DNA of 33,837 bases from CAYJAD01 sp964371195 (lineage in GTDB: Bacteria > Desulfobacterota > Desulfovibrionia > Desulfovibrionales > Desulfovibrionaceae): contig CAYJLD010000019.1 in assembly GCA_964371195.1 (NCBI GenBank), positions 1 through 33,837 of the forward strand, written 5' to 3'. The notes under the pieces are model-generated. The model was not told the origin of the DNA. It did no database searches and worked only from the letters and a program-made list of their open reading frames with translations. Shown piece after piece: positions 22,840 to 30,015 of this stretch (position 1 is its first letter; each line of letters opens with the position of its first letter). Both the position numbers and the translations under genes were made by a program.

Positions 22840-24141
22840 ATGCGTAAAAAGAAAGAAACTCCGGAAGAACTTCCCATCGCTGAAAGCGTGCTTAACTTGA
22901 CCGAATTAAAAACTAAGACCATGCATGAACTTATGGAATTGGCTGATCAATATGGTCTTGAAAATGCAAGTTCCATGCGCAAACAAGAATTAATTTTTGC
23001 TCTATTGCAATCGTGTGCATCCCAAAATGGTGCAATCTATGGTGATGGTGTATTAGAAATCTTACCCGATGGATTTGGATTCTTACGCTCCCCACAATGT
23101 AGTTATATGCCTGGACCGGATGACATCTATGTTTCACCATCCCAAATTAGGCGTTTTTCATTGCGGAAGGGTGATATTGTTGCCGGACAAATTAGACCAC
23201 CTAAGGAAGCCGAGCGATATTTTGCACTGCTAAAAGTTACAGAAATTGGATTTGAACCACCTGAACAAGCAAAAAACCTAGTTCTTTTCGACAATTTAAC
23301 TCCTATCTATCCTGACAAACAACTCACCATGGAAAATGGAGAAAAAAGCTTCTCCAATCGTGTGATTGACTTAATGTCACCTATAGGATGTGGTCAACGT
23401 GGTCTTATTGTTGCACCGCCACGCACAGGAAAAACCATATTGTTGCAAGCTATGGCTAATGCAATTAATGCGAACTTTCCAGATGTTTATCTAATCGTAC
23501 TGCTAATTGATGAGCGACCTGAAGAAGTTACCGACATGGAGCGCACGGTTAAAAAAGCAGAGGTTGTCAGCTCTACTTTTGATGAGCCTCCACATCGCCA
23601 TGTACAAGTGTGCGAAATGGTACTTGAAAAGGCAAAGCGTTTGGTAGAAAGAAAGCGTGATGTAGTTATATTACTTGACTCCATTACGCGCTTAGGACGT
23701 GCCTATAATGCTGTTACTCCACCTTCAGGGCGTGTTTTATCAGGTGGTCTTGACGCTAATGCTTTGCAAAGACCTAAACGCTTTTTTGGAGCAGCACGTA
23801 ATATGGAAGAAGGCGGAAGTCTTACCATTATTGCCTCCGCTTTAATTGATACAGGCTCACGTATGGATGAGGTCATATTTGAAGAATTCAAGGGTACTGG
23901 CAATATGGAAATCTACCTTGACCGTCACTTATCAGAAAAACGTGTGTTCCCAGCCATTGATATTAACCGCACTGGAACACGTAAGGAAGATTTACTACTA
24001 GGTGAAGAAGCTTTGAATAGGGTTTGGATTTTACGCAAAATTTTAGCTCCCATGTCATCTATTGATAGTATGGAATTCTTGCTAGATAAAATGCGTGGAA
24101 CAAAGAATAACAAAGATTTCTTAAGCTCAATGGGTAGATAA
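22840..24141 (+). CDS. rho: Transcription termination factor Rho
   Basis: Hexameric RNA-dependent helicase/ATPase ending transcription. The 433 residues show an N-terminal helical domain starting LNLTELKTKTMHELMELA (18-35), the cold-shock RNA-binding domain (about 64-135; YGDGVLEILPDGFGFLRSP), Walker A APPRTGKT (192-199), LLIDERPEEVTDM, and the Q/R-loop regions LDSITRLGRAYN and GTGNMEIYLDR. I chose ATG 22840, giving MRKKKETPEELP; an in-frame ATG at 22744 would add 32 residues that look unlike Rho and has no Shine-Dalgarno. The chosen ATG has only a weak GGA upstream. Two hairpin terminators follow. Confidence 0.95.
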   Translation: MRKKKETPEELPIAESVLNLTELKTKTMHELMELADQYGLENASSMRKQELIFALLQSCASQNGAIYGDGVLEILPDGFGFLRSPQCSYMPGPDDIYVSPSQIRRFSLRKGDIVAGQIRPPKEAERYFALLKVTEIGFEPPEQAKNLVLFDNLTPIYPDKQLTMENGEKSFSNRVIDLMSPIGCGQRGLIVAPPRTGKTILLQAMANAINANFPDVYLIVLLIDERPEEVTDMERTVKKAEVVSSTFDEPPHRHVQVCEMVLEKAKRLVERKRDVVILLDSITRLGRAYNAVTPPSGRVLSGGLDANALQRPKRFFGAARNMEEGGSLTIIASALIDTGSRMDEVIFEEFKGTGNMEIYLDRHLSEKRVFPAIDINRTGTRKEDLLLGEEALNRVWILRKILAPMSSIDSMEFLLDKMRGTKNNKDFLSSMGR

Positions 24142-24156
24142 TTACCAAGTATTAGT

Positions 24157-24189
24157 AAAAAACCTCTCGCTTAGCGGGAGGTTTTTTTT
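24157..24189 (+). terminator. Intrinsic terminator of rho
   Basis: AAAAAA plus CCTCTCGC (24163-24170) pair with GCGGGAGG (24174-24181) plus a T-run (24182-24189) around a TTA loop; about 14 bp including one G-U. It begins 16 bases after the rho stop. Confidence 0.93.
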
Positions 24190-24195
24190 CACAAC

Positions 24196-24229
24196 AAAAA
24201 AAGCTAGTGTTTTTCAACACTAGCTTTTT
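24196..24229. terminator. Bidirectional terminator between rho and the redox operon
   Basis: A perfect 14-bp stem, AAAAAGCTAGTGTT (24198-24211) and its complement (24216-24229), with loop TTTC and A/T runs on both flanks. It lies 27 bases beyond the stop of the minus-strand redox operon (24257) and so probably ends that transcript as well as rho read-through. Confidence 0.9.
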
Positions 24230-24256
24230 ATTGTTTATTTTGTATAAAATTATTTA

Positions 24257-25651
24257 TTATACTTCATTGTGCTCAATATGAGGTGGAATTATTACTTGCT
24301 TTAGCAAGATTGGTTTTAAGAAAGACCATTTAATATCATGGATTTCAAACTCTTCCATCATATCACGCACAGCGTCCCAGCAGTTATGGCAAGGACAAAC
24401 CACAAGCTCAGCACCAGTTTCTTTAATCTGAGCAAATTTTGGCTTTAAGGCAATATTACGCTGTTTACGGTATAGGCCAACACCGTTAAAGCCACCACCA
24501 CCGCCGCAGCAATAGTTGTGATCTTTATTTTCAGCCATTTCGCGAAACGCTCCTGGTGCAGCAATATAGCTCATGATTTCACGAGTATATTTACCAAGCC
24601 CATGGTTACGCACATAGTTACAAGAATCTTGCAAAGTGCAAGGTACTGTAATACGTTTTTCTGGGTCGAGCTTAAGCTTACCATTGCGAAGAGCGTAAGC
24701 TACCCATTCAACATAGTGCATAAATTGAGTTGGCTGTGTGCCGTCTTCACGTCCAGCCCAATATGGACCTTCAATAACAGTAGCACGGTGTGCGTGGCCG
24801 CATTCAGTGCCTACAACAACTTTTGGCTTTAAGCGATCTACTGCATCATAAACACGTTTGACGTTTTGTGTGCATCCTTCCCAGTCACCAGCAAAAAGAG
24901 TCAAGGAAGTATTTTCCCAGCCTTCGCTAGGTACAGTCCAGTTTTCGCCAGCAATGTGGAATAAAACAGCAGCTTCAGAAATATCTTCAGGATAGTGCTT
25001 TACTTCACGGGCATTAAGGACGTACATAATGTCGGCATTTTCTTTATCAACAGGGATATTAACACCAGGCCATTCATCCTGAGCTTCATCCATCATCCAT
25101 TCACAAGTTTCTAGCCAATCTTCTTGAGTTACGTCCATTTGTGCGCCATAAACACGGTGCATGCCTGAACCGATTTTAAGTTCCCAAGGCACAAAGCCGT
25201 GAGAAAATAAAATACCACGTAAGTAACTAATCATAACGCCGGTATCAATACCATGAGGGCAATAAACAGCGCAGCGATTACAACAAGTACAACGTGACCA
25301 AGCAACTTCCATGCACTTAATCATGAAAGCAGCGTCTACCTTTTCAGGATTTTTAAGCATTTCACCAAGAGTTGACTGAATTTTATACGATGGAATTTGC
25401 TCTGGTACATTATCATTAGCAGTGTACAAGAAACAGCTCTCAGCGCACATGCCACAGTGGGCACAAATATTTAGCCAAGTTCTGGTACGTGATTTACAGG
25501 TCTTTTCCAGCTGAGCCTTTAAGGCTTCAGTATCAACTGGCAAAGACTTCATTTCTTCATAATACTTAGCTCCACCCTTATCACTAAGAACATGCATTAT
25601 ATCTTCTTTGGTGTTTAGGGGAGCCTTGGAACAATATGGTTGATTTGACAT
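24257..25651 (-). CDS. CCG-domain iron-sulfur protein of a Tmc/Hmc/Dsr-type membrane redox complex (TmcB/HmcF/DsrK-like)
   Basis: Cytoplasmic electron-transfer subunit related to the HdrD catalytic chain. The 464 residues contain two [4Fe-4S] motifs: Cys63-66-69-73 (CAHCGMCAESC) and Cys121-124-127-131 (CTCCNRCAVYC). Two cysteine-rich CCG regions follow. The first is degenerate (Cys260, Cys284). The second is complete: Cys338/344, Cys381-Cys382 in CCGGGGG, and Cys419/421/424 (CPCHNC), a likely site for a noncubane [4Fe-4S] cluster. ATG 25651 has AAGGAG eight bases upstream. It is the last gene of the three-gene operon and ends at a bidirectional terminator. TmcB is my preferred match by gene content; HmcF and DsrK are close alternatives. 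Confidence 0.82.
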   Translation of the reverse strand: MSNQPYCSKAPLNTKEDIMHVLSDKGGAKYYEEMKSLPVDTEALKAQLEKTCKSRTRTWLNICAHCGMCAESCFLYTANDNVPEQIPSYKIQSTLGEMLKNPEKVDAAFMIKCMEVAWSRCTCCNRCAVYCPHGIDTGVMISYLRGILFSHGFVPWELKIGSGMHRVYGAQMDVTQEDWLETCEWMMDEAQDEWPGVNIPVDKENADIMYVLNAREVKHYPEDISEAAVLFHIAGENWTVPSEGWENTSLTLFAGDWEGCTQNVKRVYDAVDRLKPKVVVGTECGHAHRATVIEGPYWAGREDGTQPTQFMHYVEWVAYALRNGKLKLDPEKRITVPCTLQDSCNYVRNHGLGKYTREIMSYIAAPGAFREMAENKDHNYCCGGGGGFNGVGLYRKQRNIALKPKFAQIKETGAELVVCPCHNCWDAVRDMMEEFEIHDIKWSFLKPILLKQVIIPPHIEHNEV

Positions 25652-25669
25652 GTAATGACTCCTTCTAGC

Positions 25670-26344
25670 TTACCAAGGGAAGACAGGGCCACGTGTGGCA
25701 CCGCCTCTTTTAATGGCAAAATCCATACCGATTTGGGCACGGGACATAAAGAACAACACAATATGTGAAAGCTTAGTAAATGGTGCTACAATAAGGAATA
25801 TTTCACCACTCAATATGTGAACTATAGTCCAAAAATCACTGGGATCAAAACGTGCCAAAAAGCCAGAAATAAATGGTACAGCAGTTAAAACTAAAATTAA
25901 CCAATCTTCACAAGTTGTTAAAGCACGTGCTTCTGGTACAATTACACGCCTTACAGCTAGTATACCAAGACCAATGATTGAAGCAATGGTTAAACCATCA
26001 GCTAAACCCATTGGTAAGCTTGGTAGGCTAATACCTATTGCATTTTCAAGTAGTACAGTATGGCCTACCAAGAAAATTGGTAGCAATATTGCGCCAATAT
26101 GCAAAAGAAAAAAGCCAATCGCCATTAAGGGTTGCTTTCTCCAACCTTGAGTACCACCTGGTACAAGCCATGCAGCAATAGATGCTAATGCTCCTGGAAT
26201 ACCGCGGCCCATTTGTGGACCGTAGGCCACGCGCTCAAGACGCCAATCTAAACCGCGAATATAAAGCACTACACGTAAGGCCATGCCCACTACAAAGACT
26301 AGTAAGGATACTACGAGTAATGGTCCTGTAAGTAAATTCATCAT
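25670..26344 (-). CDS. Integral membrane cytochrome b subunit (TmcC/DsrM/HmcE-like)
   Basis: A NarI/DsrM-type membrane protein of 224 residues with about five or six hydrophobic helices (near 5-28, 50-62, 73-97, 112-132, 146-164, 172-200). Four histidines are placed as for two bis-His b hemes: His82 and His95 in one helical segment, His176 and His194 in another. It would pass electrons between the periplasmic cytochrome and the cytoplasmic CCG subunit, probably via quinones. The start is ATG 26344 (a second ATG follows directly) with GGAGG eight bases upstream. It is 17 bases after the cytochrome gene and 18 before the CCG gene. Confidence 0.82.
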   Translation of the reverse strand: MMNLLTGPLLVVSLLVFVVGMALRVVLYIRGLDWRLERVAYGPQMGRGIPGALASIAAWLVPGGTQGWRKQPLMAIGFFLLHIGAILLPIFLVGHTVLLENAIGISLPSLPMGLADGLTIASIIGLGILAVRRVIVPEARALTTCEDWLILVLTAVPFISGFLARFDPSDFWTIVHILSGEIFLIVAPFTKLSHIVLFFMSRAQIGMDFAIKRGGATRGPVFPW

Positions 26345-26361
26345 TATAAGTGCCTCCGTGT

Positions 26362-26775
26362 CTATTGGTTTGCAGCTTGCTCTGCAGCAATGCTTGCACT
26401 GTGACAGCTACGACACGATGCTAGCATGGGCCCAGTGGGTTTACCAGATGCAACGCCAGCGTGACAGCTTGTACATTCTTTATGCACATATGCTACCACT
26501 TCCTTAGGGCTTTTTTCTTCTGAATCCAAGAAGTATTGTTCACTAGCCGTATGACAAGCTGAACAGTCTTGTTCAAGGGCTTCCATGTGTAAATCATGGG
26601 AGAAAAATACCGCAGGCATTTTATCGGCCTTAAGGGTTTCAAGAACAAAAGGAATGCGCTCAATGGAACCTTCAGCACTTGTAGCATCTTTAATCATTAC
26701 AGTTGGAACTATGGCTATACTTGCAAGTATCGCTGCCATAAGTCCAAGCTTCAATACCTTAGCCTGTTTCTTCAT
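26362..26775 (-). CDS. Exported triheme cytochrome c (c7/c3 family), TmcA-like
   Basis: A periplasmic cytochrome of 137 residues, first gene of the redox operon. An uncleaved or cleaved N-terminal signal (about 1-34) is followed by FSHDLH (58-63), the class III cytochrome c distal-ligand motif, and three CxxCH heme sites at 71-75, 101-105 and 121-125. The mature part has exactly six histidines (60, 63, 75, 98, 105, 125), the number needed for three bis-His hemes. Described TmcA proteins have four hemes, and DsrJ has three with unusual non-His ligands, so this looks like a c7-type replacement. I chose ATG 26775 because GGAG lies 7 bases upstream; the longer in-frame reading to 26928 has no such site. 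Confidence 0.88.
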   Translation of the reverse strand: MKKQAKVLKLGLMAAILASIAIVPTVMIKDATSAEGSIERIPFVLETLKADKMPAVFFSHDLHMEALEQDCSACHTASEQYFLDSEEKSPKEVVAYVHKECTSCHAGVASGKPTGPMLASCRSCHSASIAAEQAANQ

Positions 26776-27197
26776 GCCAACTCCTCTGCTGAGATAGTTG
26801 TGTGCCCTGTCAACGCAAGACACAAAAAAAGTCCGCTCCAAGACACAATATCTTGGATACAGTGTGTTTACCATTTTAGGTAGCAAGTTACAAGTAACTG
26901 TACTTGATAACCGTGAGAAGTATAGCAAAATTAAAATCTGAACGCATCATTTTTTTTGTATATTTCCCTATTTTCTTATTCACCATATTTTATCCCATAT
27001 CTATAAGGTAAGTATTAAATATTACAGTAAATTTATTTTTTCATTTTATTACAAAAAAATTGCCAACTTTGTATCTATACATTTTATTATAGTTTGTATA
27101 TGATTTTACAAAGTTATAACTATGCTTTTAGCTTCTTTTTAAGACGAAACAAAATAACCAAATAAAAAATATAGTAATTTTAGGAGAACCCCTAAAC
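26776..27197. other. 422-base divergent intergenic region between the redox operon and ppk
   Basis: No credible gene. The left part (26884-26906), upstream of the cytochrome gene, has two overlapping perfect palindromes: AGTTAC-AA-GTAACT (26886-26899) and CAAGTA-ACTG-TACTTG (26891-26906). The right part (about 26930-27190) is extremely A/T-rich and has a 9-base inverted repeat AACTTTGTA (27065-27073) / TACAAAGTT (27107-27115) around TATTATAG-like sequence, a candidate control region for ppk. No promoter could be assigned with confidence on either strand. Confidence 0.5.
27179..27196 (+). promoter_or_regulatory. Hairpin overlapping the ppk ribosome-binding site
   Basis: TTTAGG (27179-27184) pairs exactly with CCTAAA (27191-27196) around AGAACC. 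The stem takes up the GG of the Shine-Dalgarno AGGAG and ends 1 base before the ppk ATG (27198). If it forms it would limit ribosome access. It is only 6 bp, so the effect is uncertain. Confidence 0.4.
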
Positions 27198-29432
27198 ATG
27201 CAAGATACCGATAACACTATAATAGAAAACACAGATGAAACTCCATCTAGCCCTAAACCACGAGCTAGACGTAGCCCTAAGGTAGCTAGCCAGGAAGAAA
27301 ACGTTATTCAATGCACTGTGCAACAGATGAAGGAACTAAGCTGCCCAAGTCTATTTTTTAATCGTGATATCAATTGGATTGAGTTTAACGCAAAGGTATT
27401 ATTAGAAGCTTTTGAACCAAGGGTACCACTATTAGAACAATTAAAATTTCTAAGCATATTTTATAATAATTTAGATGAATTTTTCATGGTGCGTGTAGCC
27501 AACGTGTTACGCCAATACATTAATAATGTTTCAAACTTAGCCCCCGATAGAATTCAGCCTGCTAGGCAATTAGCAGAAATTCGCCGCCAAACTTTACGCC
27601 TCACTACCATTGCCCAAGATCATTGGCGAAAAAAATTAAAACGCCAATTAAATGATCGTGGTGTGCGTATTGTGCGCTATGCTGATTTATCACGCAAGCA
27701 GCAAAAATTTCTTGATGACTATTTTTTAGATGAAATTTACCCAGTGCTAACACCGCAAGCTATTGACCCAAGTCATCCTTTACCTATTATTACTAACCTT
27801 AGCCGTAACTTTATTGTACAGCTTAGGGATAGGCATGGCATCACTCGTTATGCACGCTTAAAAAGCCCCAGTAATGTTTCACGCTTTTTATTTACACCAA
27901 GAACTAAAGACGCCAAAGACTATGCAGCTTTAGGCTTTTCAGCCCATACACGTGATAATGATATTGTATTAGTTGATGACCTCATCTTACAACACTTACA
28001 TACTCTATTTCCAGGGCATGAAATTGTGTCCACAGGTTTTTTCCGCATTACACGTAATACTGATATTGAAATCGAAGAGGATGAAGCAGATGATTTGTTA
28101 GAAGCGGTGCGCGATTTAGTAGACCAACGTCGCTTTGGTGATGTGGTGCGCTTAGAAGTTTCTGACGATACCCCAAGTGAGCTGAAGGATTTTTTAGTAG
28201 AGCACCTAGAAATCCAAGCTTTTCAGGTTTACAGAGTTAAAGGACCCATGGCTTTTTCAGAAATGATGGAACTTTATGCCCTTGATCGCCCTGGCTTAAA
28301 AGATGAATTATTCGTACCATTCATACCTCCCATATTTCGTGATGAAGGTGAATCGCATATTTTTGATCATATTGCAGCCACGGATATCTTATTATTTCAT
28401 CCCTATGATAGCTTCTTACCTGTTCAGGAATTTATTCGTAGTGCCAGCGTTGACCCTGGTGTTATTGCCATTAAACAAACTTTGTATCGTGCCGGTAGTT
28501 CCTCACCCATTGTGGACGCGCTTATAAATGCAAGGCGTATGGGTAAGCAGGTTACTGCCGTAGTGGAGCTTAAGGCTCGTTTTGACGAAGAGCTTAATAT
28601 TACTTGGGCTGAAGAGATGGAAAAAGCTGGTGTGCACGTTGTTTATGGCATGCCGGGTATGAAAATTCATGCCAAGCTATGTTTAGTAGTACGGCGTGAA
28701 GCTAGCGGTGTACGCCGTTATGCCCACATTGGAACAGGAAATTATAATCCATCAACGGCCAAAGTTTATACAGATTTAGGACTTTTCACTGCGCATCCGG
28801 GCATTTGTGCTGATGTTAGCGATATCTTTAACACTATGACTGGCTATGCAGAAAAAGATGATTACAGGCATTTACTTGTTTCGCCCCAAGGTATGCGTAA
28901 GGGTATTTTACAAGCCATTGAGGCAGAAATTGCCTGCCACAAAGCTCATGGCAATGGAAGAATACTAATTAAATGCAATCAATTAGCTGACAAAGAATGC
29001 ATACAAGCTCTATACACAGCCTCCATGGAAGGGGTTAGAGTAAGCATACAAGTGCGCGGTGTGTGTTGTTTAAGGCCTGGGGTTGTTGGTATTAGCGAAA
29101 ATATTTGTGTAACGTCATTAGTTGGACGATTTTTAGAGCATCCACGTATATTTTATTTTAATAATAATGGTGATCCACGTATATTTATGGGCAGTGCTGA
29201 CCTTATGCCGCGTAACCTTGATAGACGCATAGAAACTCTTGTGCCCATACTTGATCCCAATATTATTGAACAAATATATCAAGATATTTTGGAACCTCAT
29301 TTAAATGATACTGCCAAGGCTTATAAACTACATGAAGATGGTAGCTATACACGCAAAAAAGCACCGCGAGGCAAAAAATTACTTAATGCTCAAGACTATA
29401 TGTTAAATATGCGTAATAAAAATATGGGCTAA
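27198..29432 (+). CDS. ppk: Polyphosphate kinase 1
   Basis: Makes inorganic polyphosphate from ATP, reversibly. The 744 residues contain the N-terminal and head domains (SLFFNRDINWIEFNAKVL at 51-68) and two phospholipase-D-like catalytic domains. The autophosphorylated His is His491 in MKIHAKLCLVVRR, followed by His510 in YAHIGTGNYNPS; their 19-residue spacing equals E. coli His435/His454. The second PLD-like domain shows FYFNNNGDPRIFMGSADLMP. An extra ~45-residue polar, Arg/Lys/Pro-containing N-terminal extension precedes the core. ATG 27198 has AGGAG 10 bases upstream inside a hairpin. It is followed after 2 bases by the HD gene and then ppx. Confidence 0.96.
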   Translation: MQDTDNTIIENTDETPSSPKPRARRSPKVASQEENVIQCTVQQMKELSCPSLFFNRDINWIEFNAKVLLEAFEPRVPLLEQLKFLSIFYNNLDEFFMVRVANVLRQYINNVSNLAPDRIQPARQLAEIRRQTLRLTTIAQDHWRKKLKRQLNDRGVRIVRYADLSRKQQKFLDDYFLDEIYPVLTPQAIDPSHPLPIITNLSRNFIVQLRDRHGITRYARLKSPSNVSRFLFTPRTKDAKDYAALGFSAHTRDNDIVLVDDLILQHLHTLFPGHEIVSTGFFRITRNTDIEIEEDEADDLLEAVRDLVDQRRFGDVVRLEVSDDTPSELKDFLVEHLEIQAFQVYRVKGPMAFSEMMELYALDRPGLKDELFVPFIPPIFRDEGESHIFDHIAATDILLFHPYDSFLPVQEFIRSASVDPGVIAIKQTLYRAGSSSPIVDALINARRMGKQVTAVVELKARFDEELNITWAEEMEKAGVHVVYGMPGMKIHAKLCLVVRREASGVRRYAHIGTGNYNPSTAKVYTDLGLFTAHPGICADVSDIFNTMTGYAEKDDYRHLLVSPQGMRKGILQAIEAEIACHKAHGNGRILIKCNQLADKECIQALYTASMEGVRVSIQVRGVCCLRPGVVGISENICVTSLVGRFLEHPRIFYFNNNGDPRIFMGSADLMPRNLDRRIETLVPILDPNIIEQIYQDILEPHLNDTAKAYKLHEDGSYTRKKAPRGKKLLNAQDYMLNMRNKNMG

Positions 29433-29434
29433 AT

Positions 29435-29995
29435 ATGTTTTCCTCATCGCCCATAATAGAAGAATCATTGCAGCATGGTCAAAGTGTTGCTAAGTGTGCT
29501 ATGGACCTATTTTATGGTTTAAAAACTTTGCATAACCTAGGTGACGATTGGGCTTATATTTTACAAAAAGGTGCCAATTTACATGACATTGGCTGGCTAT
29601 ATGGCAAACGTGCTCATCACAAAACATCCGCAGCTATGATTAGGGCCGGGCAAGTAGAAAAGGTACCTAAGGATATTCGTCACTTAGTTGCATTAGTAGC
29701 CCGTTATCATCGTCGCGCCGCTCCTTGCGTCAAGCATTGGCGTTTTATGGCCCTATCCAATAAAGAGCAAGAGAGCATACGCTATTTAGCAGCCATTATA
29801 CGCCTAGCCGATGCTCTAGATTTTAGCCATAATTCTTGTGTGCAAGGTGTTCTTGTGCATATTACTGATGATATGGTACATTTAATGATTGACTGTGATT
29901 GTGACTGTAGGGCAGAAATTAATAGAGTACAAACAAAGAAAGACCTTTTTGTGCAAGTATTTAATCGTGATGTATGCGCGTATAAGGCCACTTAG
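29435..29995 (+). CDS. Stand-alone HD-domain protein resembling the C-terminal domain of exopolyphosphatase
   Basis: The 186 residues form an HD-type metal-dependent phosphohydrolase-like domain: His14, the His50-Asp51 pair in NLHDIGW, His61-His62, YHRRAAP, and RLADALDFSH with its conserved Asp. The end (VQTKKDLFVQVFNRDV) recalls the C terminus of Ppx/GppA proteins. It sits directly between ppk (2 bases) and ppx (20 bases). It may act on or bind polyphosphate or (p)ppGpp, or regulate Ppk/Ppx; no substrate is shown. The start has no real Shine-Dalgarno, so translation is probably coupled to ppk. It seems to keep the metal ligands better than the HD part of the neighbouring Ppx. Confidence 0.78.
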   Translation: MFSSSPIIEESLQHGQSVAKCAMDLFYGLKTLHNLGDDWAYILQKGANLHDIGWLYGKRAHHKTSAAMIRAGQVEKVPKDIRHLVALVARYHRRAAPCVKHWRFMALSNKEQESIRYLAAIIRLADALDFSHNSCVQGVLVHITDDMVHLMIDCDCDCRAEINRVQTKKDLFVQVFNRDVCAYKAT

Positions 29996-30015
29996 AACTT
30001 GTAAACGATATATTT

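Noticed and set aside
24257..26775. Assignment of the redox operon as dsrMKJ
   Set aside because: The cytochrome has the class III FSHxxH motif and full bis-His complement, unlike DsrJ; gene order also differs and dsrO/dsrP are absent. Kept as an alternative only.
26776..26928. N-terminal extension of the cytochrome c to 26928
   Set aside because: It would precede a normal signal peptide with 51 unrelated residues; ATG 26775 has a good ribosome site.
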